Origin: Ignelater luminosus
Lineage: Eukaryota; Arthropoda; Insecta; Coleoptera; Elateridae
Length of the DNA stretch: 64,000 nt
Reading direction: 5' to 3'
Assembly: GCA_011009095.1 (NCBI GenBank)
Contig: VTPC01091235.1
Coordinates: 124,001-188,000, forward strand
The notes under the pieces: generated by a model
Told to the model about the DNA's origin: nothing
Databases searched by the model: none
The model's input: only the letters and a program-made list of their open reading frames with translations
Translations under genes and position numbers: made by a program
In this document: positions 33,771 through 47,639 of the stretch, one piece after another
Layout: every line of letters begins with the position of its first letter
How positions within the stretch are numbered: position 1 is the stretch's first letter

Positions 33771-34976
33771 CGAGGGTGGTCTAAAAAGTTTTCGACCTCA
33801 ACGTGAAGATGGCAGCACTCGTAAATAAAAGCTACTGAATTTCGTTGTTCATCTGTTGACAGTTACTCACCAAAGTTTCAGCCAATTTGGACGCGCAGTT
33901 TTTATCTAACAGTCGTTTGAGTGAGTTGATGTGAGTTTTTTTGTGAAAATGGACAAAATCGTGTATCGATCATTTATCACAGTAAAATTTTGGGCTGCTG
34001 AATTTAAACGTGGCCGTAAGAGCTTGGGAGACGATGAACGTTCGGGACGTCCAAAAACTGCAACTACCGACGAAAACATCGCCAAAGTTCACCAAATGAT
34101 GCTAGACGACCGCCGAATTAAAGTGAGAGAGATAGCAGAGGTTATGAACATGTCAAAAGAACGTGTTTGTCACATATTAAATCAACATTTAGGCATGAGA
34201 AAGCTGTCCGCGCGTTAGGTGCCGCGTTTGCTCACGTTAGACAAAAAACGTGTTCGAATGAATATTTCCAACGCTCTTTTGGCGCAATTTAGGCGAAATA
34301 AATCCGAGTTTTGGCGCCGATTAATTACTGTAGATGAAACTTGGATACACCATTATACGCCCGAAACAAAAATACAGTCCAAACAGTGGACTGCAAAGGG
34401 GGAACCGGCTCCAAAAAAAGCAAAAACTGTTTTTTCGGCTGGGAAAGTGATGGCGACTGTTTTTTGGGATAGTCATGGAGTTATTTTAATCGATTATCTT
34501 CAAAAAGGAAAAACCATTACAGGAGCATACTATGCATCATTATTTGACAAGCTGAAGGCAGAACTTGCGAAAAAACGGCCACATTTGCAGAAAAAGAAAA
34601 TCCTGTTTCACCAAGACAACGCACCGTCTCACACCTCAGCGGTTGCCATGGCGAAAATCCACGAATTACGGTTTGAACTGCTTGACCATCCGCCTTACTC
34701 ACCAGATCTAGCCCCAAGCAACTCCTTTTTGTTCCCTCATCTAAAAATTGCGCTCGGAGTACAAAGATTTTCGTCAAATGAAGAGGCAATCACCTTCGTG
34801 AACAATTATTTTGCAGAGAAAAATGCCGAGTACTATTTGGACGGGTTACAGAGATGGGAGCATCGCTGGGAGAAGTGTGTAGAGTTACAAGGAGACTATG
34901 TTGAAAAATAAAAAAAAATTTTCAGAAAAAATGTCTTGTATCTTCGTTAGGTCGGAAACTTTTCAGACCACCTTCG
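33771..34976 (+). mobile_element. Mariner (DD34D) transposon, copy 1
   Basis: The element is 1206 bp, flanked by TA on both sides (33769-33770 and 34977-34978). The left end starts CGAGGGTGGTCT; the right end is its inverted complement GACCACCTTCG with one mismatch. Between the ends lies one transposase frame, now broken. It belongs to the same family as the copy at 53117-54409, which lies in the opposite orientation and is 87 bp longer because of a deletion in this copy. Confidence 0.95.
33949..34911 (+). pseudogene. Mariner transposase pseudogene, copy 1
   Basis: DDE transposase of the mariner family, acting by cut-and-paste at TA sites. The frame starts ATG at 33949 (MDKIVYR), contains the DNA-binding part (WAAEFKRGRKSLGDDERSGR) and the linker LGMRKLSAR. 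It then has TAG at 34216-34218 where copy 2 has TGG (W of the WVPRL motif). After it follow the first catalytic Asp in TVDETWIHHY, the second in HQDNAPSH, and SPDLAPSN where the third catalytic Asp of APSD should be. The frame ends VELQGDYVEK. Compared with copy 2, 29 residues (87 bp) are missing after YR, in the N-terminal helix-turn-helix region. With that piece the length would be 349 codons, normal for mariner. Three independent lesions make it inactive. Confidence 0.93.
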
Positions 34977-35039
34977 TATAGCGTCAACTACGGTGTTATT
35001 AATACGCATTGACCTTTACCTAAATAAACATACAATGGA

Positions 35040-35400
35040 ATGAAAAGTTTCTGGTCATATTTGGTTGCCCGGTAATCTTCATTAGCAGGTCTACTAGCCC
35101 GCCAATCCATTCCAATCAATTCCGTATTTGAGATTACGCAGGAGCGACCTCTGCTCTACGTTTTTCTATCCGTGGAGAATCCAATCGAGGGAAGAGGCTG
35201 CATTATTGTCAACAGAAAGCTCCTGCAGTCCCCAAGTAGTCTCGCGATCGCAATATCTCTGTGGTCGATAATGTGGGCTACCGACACTAAATCTGTATTC
35301 AACTAAGGATTCATCATCCACGTCGGAAATCTCCAGAATTATCAGCTAGCATTATCACACCATCGCAATCTTTGGACTAGAAATTGTGTTTCGAGAAAAA
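35040..35400. other. GC-richer stretch next to mariner copy 1, unassigned
   Basis: Composition is more balanced than the surroundings. On the minus strand a frame reads DLVSVAHIIDHRDIAIARLL and MDWRASRPANEDYRATKYD, which looks coding-like, but I cannot match it to a family. It may be a retroelement fragment into or beside which the mariner landed. Confidence 0.25.
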
Positions 35401-38400
35401 CCAAAACAGATTACTTCTCAACTGTATTATATTTTCTATTTACCAATTTTTGTTAATTGAAAAAACGCATTGTACTTAAACCTTTCCAGATACCCTTTAG
35501 AATTGTTAATAGATACTACAACTGCTTTTGATTGAAAATTGACTGCCTTGGAAATTTTAAATTTGAGGTTAGAACTACAGTGAAATCAAAAATTACCAAA
35601 GTTTTAAACTTGAGATTTCTCAAGATCTCGGCGATCTTGCTTTAAGATTTCCCATCTTGGGAAGAAAGAAAATTTGTCGAGAAACAGACTCTCTACTTTA
35701 GACCATTCAGTCGTCTTCATTGCCGTCAGCATCACCGTCATCTTCAATGCAACGATCGCGTTCACCTGCACCCTTATCAAACCAATTAACTTTCAAACTA
35801 AACTGAAGAAAATCAAGGGCGCTTCTATAACGACCACCAAGAAAAGATCTAGAAGGTTGGCAGAGGTAGCTTATTAAAGGAAAGTTTTCATTTAGATTTT
35901 AATAAAAGTAAATCTCTAGTAGATTTCGATATCTAAATAATGCACACCTATTGGCTTCAATGATCATTTCATACGTCATAATAACGCTAAGGGAGCCTCA
36001 AATGCGGCACATCTACTTACTAATTACCAACCTATGATCTAAAGTACAATTTCCCATCTTTGCTACGAAGTGGCACTGCTGTTTTCTAGGTTTTTCCCCG
36101 GAGAACATAAGAAGAACAAAAAACAATCGATTATAGTTGAGATGAAACAAGTGCAAATAACAACAAGCAGCAATTTAACATTGGAGTGAGGTTAGGTTTG
36201 TTTTCTAGAAATTACAAAAGAGTAATTTCAACATGGAAACTCAAAACCTTTTTAAAAGGTTAGTAGAGATATAAATTAAAGCATTAAACTCATACTGTAG
36301 TGTAAATTCCCGATATCCGTGTTGTGTATTTCAATTACATGAAATGATCTAATAATGTTGAGGATAACGTAATGTTTGGAATATTTCCAATTTTCATCAA
36401 TTCCAGTCAGATTATCACGATTAAATTGCTAATATTTCAAAGTCAAATCATCTATATTTGATAATTTCCTACACAATTCGGTTGTCAAATAAAATTTTAT
36501 TTGCACGAAATAAAATAAAGAAACGAAAATAAACAGCCAAATAAATAATTATAATTTTGCGGTTGTATTTGCACACCTATAAAACACCCAAATGGAGTGA
36601 ATATTTAAAACCTTCATGACCAACATCCGAAATGTTAAGTAGTACATGACGTGCTTTGTGTGTGAATAATACCAAAATTTATAATGTTGAGGTTACGAAT
36701 TTACACTACCCTATTTAGACCTATTACCATTAAAGTTTCGGGTTTCGGTTTCGGCCAAAAAGGGAATGAGAAGGAGACGTCGTACCGAGAAGAAACTATA
36801 AAACATTAATCTTGTAAGACACCAAGAAGACAGACGTTTCATGTTGTAGAAATTATAATTTATCCTTTTACATTAATTTAAAGTGATATCAAGACACTTT
36901 GAATTATTGAGTGTTATATAAAAAGTTTTTCAGTTTCAGAAAGTTAAAACTGATTTATTTTAGAGATGAAGTGGAAGCTCAATATATTTTCAATTAAGAT
37001 TTTTAACTTTTATAACTGAAGTTTTAGTAAAAATAATTTAAAATTTAACAGGTTGGGAAAATTTTATAATCAAGTTCTATTCATTCAATGTATTGATTGA
37101 AGACTGAATGACAAGCTTGTAGTATGAATAATTTATTGAAAATTTAACAGAATTTGATAAGTTTCGACCCCATCTATTGACCAATTTAAGAACTGCGTAT
37201 GCCTTTTCTTCTAGCTTGAACCTATTAATTATGTATTAGGTTAATAGTAAAGTTTGCTAATGAGACTTTCATGCCTTAATGAAAATATATTAAATAATAA
37301 GTTTAGCGTAGACAGGATACACAGTTTACAGGTCCTGAAACTTTCAACTTTTCACTTAATTACTGAATTATGAAAATTTCTCTTACTTGATTAGTTTTGT
37401 ACGGAATTTCAAAACAAATGGTTTTCAATTTACTTTTCTGTTACAAGATAATTTTGCCAGAGATGTTTTTGCTCGGTCTTTCCTTTTCAAGGTATCTAGA
37501 ATTGTTAATACCTAGCCCATTCAATATTATTTTTCAACTTCTTTGTTACCTCCAACAGAAGGCGTCCTCTTATCTTGTCGCCTTTTAGCATCAAAATATG
37601 CAATTGTTTCAATCAACCAAGAAAAAGTCTTTTGCTCCTCTTAGTCTCTAAATATGAGATCTTGCCTACTCTGCAAAATATCTCACCTCCTTTTCTCAAA
37701 GTCTCAAATTTAAAATAAAAGGTGCAAGAGAGTTTCTAGAAATATTTGATACCATTATCTAGCATTACCATTTAACCATTTGTTCGAAAAAATGAGATTT
37801 TAGCAAACAAATTTTGTCTTTATTTTTGTTTTTCTTTTCACTGTATTATCTTGGAGACTTAGTTTTTACGGTAGAATCAAGCCCAACCCAGTCAAAACCC
37901 AAACCACAGTTTCATCACAGAAATTTCACGCGAACACCAAGACTAAAACCTGTCAAGATTAGCCTAAAACCTTTCCAGGCTGCACTAGGGTTTTTGATAC
38001 AGAATTCGGGACAAAATTCTAGAAAGAGTTTTAGAAATGTGTTGTTTCGAGCCTTCTAAGTTTTAATTTAAAAAATACGAAAAGGCCGTTGAGTACCGAA
38101 AATGGTGAAAATTGCAAAGTAAGAGTTAGAAGTTACCGGATTACTAGCTCAAAAGGTGGTGATCTGTAGTCTTGTGCCCCCTAAAGCGTTGCGCCCCAAA
38201 GGAATAAGTTACTTTTTCAAATTTATTGTTTGCATAGAAATTACTTGATACATTTTTGATACACATACATATCCCACTGGGATCACGTAAGCACGATTTG
38301 GACTTAGTAAGTCTGATTCAAGTTGATATGATAGTCACTCAAACAAGAAATAAATAAGTACAGTGCTTAGTTAGCCAAATTAATTGAGTCGCGATTACAA

Positions 38401-38860
38401 ATCTGTAACCTAAAAAGCTTTCTCTTAGGTTCATGTCCATGCCCGGTAATTTGCTCACACGCATTAAAACCAATATTTCAGTCATCTTTAACAACGGAAG
38501 TAAATCCATCTTCTCAGGTTATAAATCTGCGTGATAACATCGACCCTGATACGCTTCTGAGGTTGTCGTGCTAGCTCTCAAGGTTGAGCGGTATTTCTGT
38601 GTGCTTCAGTTTCTTGACGTTTTTTCCTTTTGCCATCTGTTGGCAAGAAGCTGGTTCTACCATTCCAGCAAGGTCAATCCGCGAGCTGAAGATTCTATCT
38701 GTTGAGATCTTTAAGATCCATAGGTGTTTTAGGCAGAAGACTAAATGCAAAAAAATATATCGAGCTTGAATAATTATTTCAGTAAGGAATTCTTGAAAAG
38801 CTAGTATATGGCCAAGAGGTTTCTTACTAAGCTGTTTGTTTAAAGAATATATTTATATTA
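35400..38860. other. AT-rich DNA without a supported gene
   Basis: Frames at 35674-35877, 37397-37588, 37814-38059 and 38584-38769 (all plus) show no motif; several open only from a non-ATG codon. No repeat was recognised. Confidence 0.4.
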
Positions 38861-38867
38861 TATCTTC

Positions 38868-38996
38868 TTTCTTTTTTTTAATTCTTCTTTTTCTTTAATT
38901 CTTCTTCTTTTTCTTTAATTCTTCTTCTTTTTCTTTAATTCTTCTTCTTTTTCTTTAATTCTTCTTTTTCTTTTATTCTTCTTCTTTTTCTTTTAT
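38868..38996. repeat. Polypyrimidine tandem repeat, ~20-bp unit
   Basis: About six copies of a unit close to TTCTTCTTTTTCTTTAA are arranged head to tail, with small length changes and TTTTA in place of TTTAA in the last copies. One strand is pyrimidine except for the AA pairs, so the tract could form triplex DNA, but nothing shows that it does. Confidence 0.85.
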
Positions 38997-38999
38997 TAA

Positions 39000-39550
39000 A
39001 TACCAGATATTTCCTTGCTTTACATTTATTTGCTGTAACTCGAATAATCTAAAGACGAATCGGGAAAAGTTCTAAATATGCTTCTCGTACTAACAATTAC
39101 ATGGAAGTTATACATAGACCTGTGTTTTTTTTACTTACTTTTCTTTTTAAAGCAACTTTTGCAAATGCTGCAGTAATAATGGTTCAGAAACGTAAATTTC
39201 TGCAAATCAGAAAAAGTGGTCGATTTATCTCAAATGCTTTTATCACAACACTTTCACGATACAGCAACCAAGCATTTCTCAAACATGAAGACATGTAAAG
39301 TACGACCCGTAACGAACTTTAAAATGGAAAATATCTGTAGCTGTCCGGAATTCTTATCGTGCTGTTCAAACTTTTAGAATGCAATATTCTGATATTTATT
39401 TGTATACGAAACCTTCAATATATTTAGACTTTCTGAAACTAATAATCATAGATAATCATGCAAGGGTTGTAAATTGGAACGAACTTTAATTAAGGTAATA
39501 CATAGTGCTAAGTCGGGAGAACAAATTAAACGCTAATGGTGTGCATATTC
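39000..39550. other. Spacer
   Basis: No supported feature; the plus frame at 39101-39298 has no motif. Confidence 0.4.
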
Positions 39551-39558
39551 ATTAACAC

Positions 39559-39860
39559 TTAATGGAGGAAGTGGAGGAAGTTATGAATATTACGATTCTT
39601 AAAATGAAACGTGCATGCTGCTAGATTTAACGGAATATAGCAATAATCTGAATGACAAGTTTGGCTTGTTTCTATTAATTTTTGATTTAGCTTTAATTTT
39701 CCTTTTCTCGCGAGTTGTTTTAGCTTCTTTACACATACCCTGCAGCTGCTTAATGCTATCCCCACATCATCTACATATCTCGAGTAGTTAATCTTTACTT
39801 CATTTATATCAATTCCCTTCTTCTTTCAACCTCTAAAACACTTAACGAGCGCTTGGATAT
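39559..39860 (-). mobile_element. LINE reverse-transcriptase fragment with YVDD box
   Basis: On the minus strand KGIDINEVKINYSRYVDDVG (39765-39820) matches the KGIxINGExLNNLRYADDxV motif of LINE reverse transcriptases, with the catalytic YxDD present as YVDD. It continues into KKLKQLARKGKLKLNQKL, the region after the palm. The frame is lost upstream, near 39830, and the match fades below 39.56 kb. No other domain is nearby, so this is an isolated fragment of an RTE- or CR1-type LINE. Confidence 0.6.
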
Positions 39861-39869
39861 TAAATTTGA

Positions 39870-42800
39870 ATTCATTTTATTTTAAAAACGTTTCCTAAAA
39901 GTAATTCTACCAATTTTGTTTCTCAAGTTCATTGTTTCAATATTTTATATCATGTTACGAAATAAGAATCAGCAAACTGAAATAACTTAATGATGATTTT
40001 TTGTATCTATCTTAAATTACATGAATAGCAGTTGTGACGACAGCTAACGCAGCAGAAAGAGGTCGTGGCTCATTTAATGTGAATATGATTGAAGCTAATG
40101 GAAAACTATTTTTACAATAGCAATAAGATGTCCACTTTTAAGGCAAAAGGTATATAGTCTGTTGTTTGGAGTTTTCTCTTAAGCATTTTCATTATCAAGA
40201 AATCTACAATTTTACACATTATTGAGTTTCGTTAAAATACTTCAACAGCATTAATGAGCCTAAGATGCTTTAATTTCGATTTGATTATAAGAAACAAAAA
40301 AACTTACTCCTCCCTAGTCTAAGGCTTGTGTACATATGTATAATAAAGCTTTTGTAATACTACTGTAATTTGTAAGTTTATTTATAACTTGATGTTGAAT
40401 AAGAATTTTTAACCTTGCAGTTGTAGAAATAAAACAACTTAGAGGTTTGGAATGTAAAACCAATGAGCTAATCACGTAGCGTTATTTCTACTACACCTCG
40501 ATTCAAATCAGATTCTATAGTCAATTCGCGCATCGAGCAACGGTCAATGTAACCCAGCTTGATAGCTTTTTGTTTTTATGTACACAATGTAAAAAAAAAC
40601 CGCGTTGGGGATGAAATAATTGACAACGCACCAAATTGACCTTTTTTAAAACGTAACTGTTTATATCCAAACTTCAACCATTTAGCATTGCTAGGAAGTC
40701 GGTGGCTATTTTAGCGAACGTTCTTCTCTTCAGTCAACGGTTTTAGATTGAATTATGTTACGAAAGCCGGGTAGTGTTGTATTTGGGGTAGGGATATGAC
40801 GTGGTATATGAATCGTACTAGTGGATTGACATAGTTGACTTCAGAGGTGACGAATTAAACTGGGACAGAAACATGGAGGGACACTAGAACCGATTACGGT
40901 ACATTTTTGCGTCCATTTAAAGAAATCAGCTCGGGATGGCTTATCCAAGACAACTCAAAACAAAGGATTGGTTGGCTACAGTGGGTTTGTCTACGTCTCT
41001 AACAGATGTGTTTATACCATACATGCAGGTTAATACTCAAGCGCGTGAGCATTTGAACATTATTATGAGACGTAATGATTTTAAATCTTTTTGGTTCAAA
41101 TTGAGAGAAATAAAATTTAATATAAAAAATATTTGTTTACTATGCCGATAGTAGTAACAAAGAAAAAGAGGAGAAGGTTGAAGATCAAGAACTATCAAGG
41201 TGGTATTGTGATTTTTGGCGGCATTTTGCTTTTCGTGGGTTAAGATCACTAGGACCGCTGCCCTATTGAGCGATCCTCCACTGATCAAATAAGATTTGGT
41301 AGTTTTTTATCAAGAGAACGATGAATCACAATATAAAGAATTTCTCAAGTCGGTCATTACCTGATCAGTATATGTTTGCTCAAAAAATTCGAAACAAACA
41401 GCTGCACGGCGACGAAGACAATCAGTGTTCTACAGGATGTTTTAAAGATTAGTGCAAACATTTGACAGACGCATTCCTCCATAAAGATAAAGCCTTTTTT
41501 GTCATATGACTTTTTTTCCTGGAATGTATTGTTTATAAAATACAGACTGTCAAAGTTTCATTTAAAATTTTTGGTTTGATATCTCTATCAGAGAAAGAGA
41601 ATTGAGAATAGGTTAGCTACGCCAAAAGAAATTGTTACGCCATTGAACAATTAAGAAATGTTTTTATTTTCAAAGTCAACGGTCTGAAACAAAAACTGTT
41701 ACATTTTTTTAGTAAAATGTTTCAAAACCTATTTTGAGATGGCGTATGATCTTGCTATAGGCCGTCGGATTTCAGAGGTTTTGAAGAATCTGATTTTACT
41801 AAAAAACGACGCGTTCTACGGAAAAGGCATAAGGGTAACTTTTTGTTCCAAATTGATTAATGACTTTAAAGATAGAAACATTTTTTAATTTCTCAGTGGC
41901 GTAGTAATTTCTTTAGCGTATGGAGCTAGCCCACCTCCAATTCTCCGCCTCTGATAAGAAATATCAAACGCGAAAGTACGTAAGATAGTAGATACCTTAG
42001 GATAACAAACATGTAGAAAATCTCATTTGAATATCTCGTTTTGTCTTTAAAATATTGAGAAAACAAGAAAAGAGTGCGCCTGCCAAATATTTGCACTCAT
42101 TTTCAAAATACTCTGTATCTCTCAAGCTCCTTCTGAGTTTCTTCGGTCGAGAAGGAACATACATTCAACGTTGATGTGTTGCTGAATTTTGGAGGCCACT
42201 CTGTTAGTACGTAAAGCTAAGAGTGCCAACTAAGATATCGTTCATCGGAGATGGTAGGGTTAGTAGTGGCACATTGTAGATGTTGTTGGTGCGCAAAGTA
42301 ATGATGTTAAGCTCAGACTAGGAAAGGACAATGGTTGGATGTTTTGATTGTCGCGGGCGACTGACATAAAAAGAATGACAAGGTTAGGTTAAGTGCCAGA
42401 AAACCAAAATGTCATACTGGATATTTTGTCAGAATATCCAATCGTTTTACTAAAAGACCTTTCTCTTGGCAATCTAATAAGTCATAATAGAGAATGCATC
42501 ATCTGTCTGATAGGAATTGTATATAGAACAGAGCAAATCATACACGTGGAGTCAACGTGATGGGCAAGATTTGCAAATACAACGCTGAACTTACACAAGG
42601 CAATAACAAACCTTTTTAGAATGCAAGGAAGCGTATCTCACATGATATGTTTATAGAGCAGGACCAGACTAAATTATGTTTATTGTATATTCCTGTAATA
42701 GAGCTTTGTTAATTTACTTAACTCCAGTAAATTATTTTTAAGAGAATTCCATTAAAAATACATAAAATTCTCTTTATAATTGTATTACTTCCATTTTATT

Positions 42801-45800
42801 CCTGACATTATCTGTAAATATTTCAGAAGCATTCGCATTTTTATTGTTAAATAACGAGCACATAAAAACAAAAACCAGATAAACATTTTAAAAGATATAA
42901 AGTTTACATTATTTAAGAATTAATTACACAAATGGAAAGCAAAACGTTCTAAACTGTTTTTCTTGTTTTGGCTCGCGCTTCGTCTCATCGTTATTGTTTC
43001 AAAAGCGTGACAATTTGGGCGTCTAGATATCTTATTTAAGACAGATTCTGCAAAACCCTAAACGATGCAGCGAGCGCTTTCGATAATGTCTTAATTCAAT
43101 TAAAGCGACTTAAAGTAACTAATAATAGAAGAGGAAGCCGCTACTGTTAATAGTGAGCACTGATCGTACTAATCGTATCATTTATTCCTAATGAATTTCC
43201 ATTAAAATATCCCATTCTGTTTGTCTACACAAAACAGTGTATTAAGGAATTACATTCCTTGCAAGTGATAATTTAACAAGAGGCAACCTAAACATGGTTG
43301 TAGCTGTGCAAGGATTTGCATGAACAAACAGTCCCCCTTTAACATTATATACTAGCGTTGAATTAGATTAGATCGCCGGCTTCTATGTACGTTTCTGCAG
43401 ATTTAACTGCTTTAGCTTAAATAGAACTGGTTGATTTAATCTGTTCTTATTTTTGTTTATACCTTGCTTCATCTAAAAGTCAAACTTGATGAAATTTATT
43501 TACAACTATTCTGTCATCATTTGAATCAAGATTATTCAAGCTAGAATCAGTCAAATCTAGATTTAATTAGGTAATGTAATTAGCTTATCTGGCATAACGT
43601 AGCATACCAATATAAATGCTGAATAGGATTTATTAATTCATAAATTAAAAATCTGTATATTTGAAAATAAATAAATTGGGGGAAATTGTGGTTTATAACA
43701 ATCTTCACTGCATGAAACTTAAAATCTTCTTATTATGAGTACACACTGTTTAATGCATGCATCGCTTTAAATGGGATTAAGGACGGATATCTGAACATAT
43801 TCAACAGTTCACAGACTACAAACAACTAATAAAAGAGACGAATTTTGAGTTCACACGTTGGGCGCCAAATTTATTACGGTAATTTCCAATTTTTAAATAT
43901 AGGAACAATTTAAAGTGAAAGAACAGGACTAGATAAATTACACAGCGTAAAAACAAAGTTATATTAAGACATATTGCCAAGTAGATAAGATATTTTTGTT
44001 CCCTGCTTTTTCTTTTTTTAGTTGCTTTAGGGCATGCTTTCGTTTTAAAACCTTTATTTACAAAAAGAAAACCAAATAAAAAAGTTATACAACGTGATTT
44101 TCTTTTTCGATTATTGGTTAAGCAAGTCAGACTCATAGGTTATAAATGAACTAATCTCGAAAATGTAACTTCAATAACAGAAATTCCATTTTCTTAAATT
44201 ACAAGAATCCGTTAAGACTCAATCGGGATTGTTTTCTTTATTACAGTTCCTTTTGATGATTTTTCATTCAAGAGAAAAAAACAGAACCCTCAAATAAGAT
44301 CTGAACCATCTTTATTTGTTTTCCTGAATGCAAGGAAAATTGAAAATAAGGAAATCAATAAAGGATTCACCGCACCTATATTTTTATTTTTGTCTTTTTT
44401 TAAAAATATTCTCCACATAGAAATCAAGATATTAATCATTTTCCTCCATTACCCTAATCTTGCATTTTTGCAATTATTATAAATTCTATAGTTAATGTCC
44501 TCTTAAAGATCCTTACGTTTATTTCACGGATCATGAAGCTTTCCAGCGTTTAAATTAGAAACATTAGCCGAAACAAATTATGAAATCTTCAAGTTTAAAA
44601 TTTAGTTAATGATGCGTATCATCTTTAAGAGCAAAAAAGTGTAATTAGGACTCTTTTTCTGAATTAATCCTTGTCTTAATAACAAAGAAATTTCCCACTT
44701 CTGATAAAAAACGACCACACTATTTCCAGTTCAAAATTTCTTCACTTTGTGGTTTATACAAGTGTCTAAATTTACTGGTGCCAACCAAACTACAAACATC
44801 CTGAGCACTATAAATTTCGGAAAGTCTAAAACACATGTGGTCAGTAACGTCTTGCTAACATAAAATGTGAAATCACGTACTTTCTAGATTAATAGTTTCA
44901 AACTTCATTCGAACTTTTTTTTGAGCAGTTAGTAAATTTTGTAATTACTTGCTAAATTAGATTTGATTTTAAGATTATGAGATGTTTTACGATTTTGAAC
45001 ACGCGCAAATGCTGATGATTGCAGGCGTTCGTGGCATTTCAGCTTTAGATAGATATCATCGACGAGGTCGGTTACTGTGACCTAGATTCAACTTGCAACG
45101 GAGCTTTTTATTGTTTATTTTGTTTTCAAAATAAGTGAAGTTCCGTTGTTTTCCCTACACTAACGGAATTTTGTTTCAAACTTTCGTGTTTGTTGTGTAT
45201 AAAGGTCTTCTGGGATGTAGCCTTTTTTTTTTAAGAAAGTAAATCAAATTTAATTTTGTGTACGAGAAAGGGTCGGATATGTTCGGCAAAAACATTTGAA
45301 AGCCGCTTTACTCCATTCTTTTTTTTTGTATGTACTTTATAAAAAAAAACTTTAGGAGGAGGAAAATTGTCTTTTATTTAATAATGTTCATTTGAGTTAA
45401 GTACATCAAATAAATCTTTTTCGACTGCTTGTTATTCTTCTTAAATTGGTTTTGAACATTTTCTAGTTTCTAGAAGCGTATATTTGCTATTACATAAATC
45501 TCCATTTTAAATTAGTCTTGAGATTGCTGTATTAGGTTTTTTGGTCTTGCTATTTCTAAATTGTACTACAAATGTTTATTGGAGCATTGTTGAAAATAGA
45601 GTCCCTGGTTCGTATTACATAGTATATTGTTAAGCCTAATCGGTTTATTCGAGATTTCTCTCCTTTTGTGTCTCAAATGCTTCAAAATTCCAATTTTACA
45701 ATGTCAACAAAAGCAAAGCATTTGCTACTTTAAACGTTTTCGTTACTGTTAATTCTGCTATTGAATCTGTATATCTTATAATTACGTATCTAACGTTATT

Positions 45801-47570
45801 TCAATTTCCAGATTACTTGTATACTCGATAAGAATAAAGCTATGAGAAAATAAACTAAATTATAGTCATTTTTCTGAAGCTTTCTAGAGAGTTCCATACA
45901 GAACTGGTTTCAGTAAAAATCGTTTGCTGTTATATAGGGCGAAATCGCATACACTAACATACACATTAGGAAACACATGCGACTTTGAGCTAGATCTTCT
46001 AGTTTTATGATGGACATGCATACGAGTGCGTGCTAAAAATAGAATGCACATCTAATCTGATCTAACATTATACGTATGATGTAACAAATTAATAAAATTC
46101 AAACAATCTTTGAATTTCTAGAGCAGTTAGCAATTTATAATGTTTAATAATAGTATAATGAGCACCAAATTTCAATCAAGACTACCATATAAATATAGAC
46201 CGATTGTAACAGATACACACCTGGCTTGCAAGTAGTAATTTAAAAAAGAAATCAAGAAAAATAGAAAAACAGTTGTCTGATAGGTTGAACAAAAGGATCT
46301 GCAAAAACGATTTATAGAGAAACTAAAACCTAGACTCACTCAATTTGATCTCAAACAAATCACTACCAAGTTTGGTTTTGCTGCTCTATGAAAAGCTGGA
46401 CTTTTTCCAGGTTGGTTTAATGACAACCGTTGCCTGTTTGCTTGTTCCACTGAGTTTAAAACTTGAAACAGAAGTTTCGTATTTTTCCCACAGATATGCA
46501 CAATCCACGGAGAGAATCTAATTTTGGTTTACACATATTACACATAAATGTCCGTAATGACTCTGCCGCTGGGATGCTGCCCACTAATTGATCGATAAAG
46601 ATTTGTCGCGCGTAATCTTAGTTTACGCCAAAGTACCCATTGAATCCCATTAATAAACTTCCCCCCTTGTGGACGCCCATGCTCACATTTTATCCATTGA
46701 CTACTGCATTCAGGTTTTTCCAAGTACAGAGGAACTGGATAATACCAGAAAAATGAATTTTATTTAATTGCATACAAAATTATTGATTGCTGCGCACAGA
46801 TTTTCAAAAACTAGATACGGAAGGATTATCCAAAGAAAGACAGTAATTAGGATTTGAGGTTATAAAATTATAATGTAGTTTGAGCTACTGATTGAATAGA
46901 GATTGCGTTATTTTCATTAGCCGTTAATATATAAAGTGGAGAAAGCATAGATGTTACACAAAGACTTACTTTTTTATTTCGTTTTGATTGCCTTTATTAC
47001 CACTATGCACGATTGCCAAAATTTGATCGTCTGTTTACTAATGTCAAAAGGTGGTAGTAGGATTAATTTTAATTTTAAAATCAGATTGTTATGCTACTGT
47101 TCTGAAACACTTCACTTTTGCCTTTTGCGTCTCTCCTTATAGTCTAGTTGTAAAAATCCAAGAAGCAATCAATTATACCATTTAGTCTTGTAAATCTGTA
47201 TAAAGTTGTCTCTAAGGGGCCATTTTTAAAACTACTTCTCTTTGCGGATGGCAAACCTTCAGATTGACAAATACTCATTCAAATCATGCTTTTTGGCCAA
47301 GTGCAAAGGGAGGTTAGCACACCCCAAAAGAATTCGGCGCAAAGCTAATCATGTTTTGGATGACAAAATTGCTGTTAAAGTTATAGTTTAATACTTGGTA
47401 ATAAATTCTACTATAAATGCTAAACCTTGCACACTTATCTTCTGTAAAGAGAAAGAAATGACCTTTGGTATCATTTTGTCAAATCTTCGTTGAAGTAAAA
47501 TTCGGCTATGCGCTAGGAGATATTTTCTAACAATGAAACCGCGTTTGTTTTATTCAATGCAGCAAGTAAA
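39870..47570. other. Long AT-rich region without a supported gene
   Basis: Frames at 40936-41151 (+), 41037-41288 (-), 43816-44136 (-), 46538-46723 (-) and 46951-47142 (+) were read; none has a family motif, signal peptide with splice context or supporting composition. The 46538-46723 frame is somewhat GC-richer (EHGRPQGG) but unassigned. No tandem array or RNA gene was found. Confidence 0.4.
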
Positions 47571-47639
47571 TAAAAGTTAAAACGCCGCCAAAGGCGGCTG
47601 ACTGTTTAGGGATAATTCTCTTTTTTAATCATCAAATGG

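Noticed and set aside
34517..34789. 90-codon open frame antisense to the mariner transposase (also 53304-53576)
   Set aside because: It is the shadow of the conserved transposase frame, which is why it is present in both copies.
37814..38059. 81-codon frame with a hydrophobic start that could be a secreted protein
   Set aside because: Opens with TTG rather than ATG, has no splice or promoter context, and lacks the exon structure of the peptide family.
43816..44136. 106-codon minus-strand open frame
   Set aside because: Lysine/phenylalanine-rich translation of AT-rich DNA with no recognisable domain or regulatory context.
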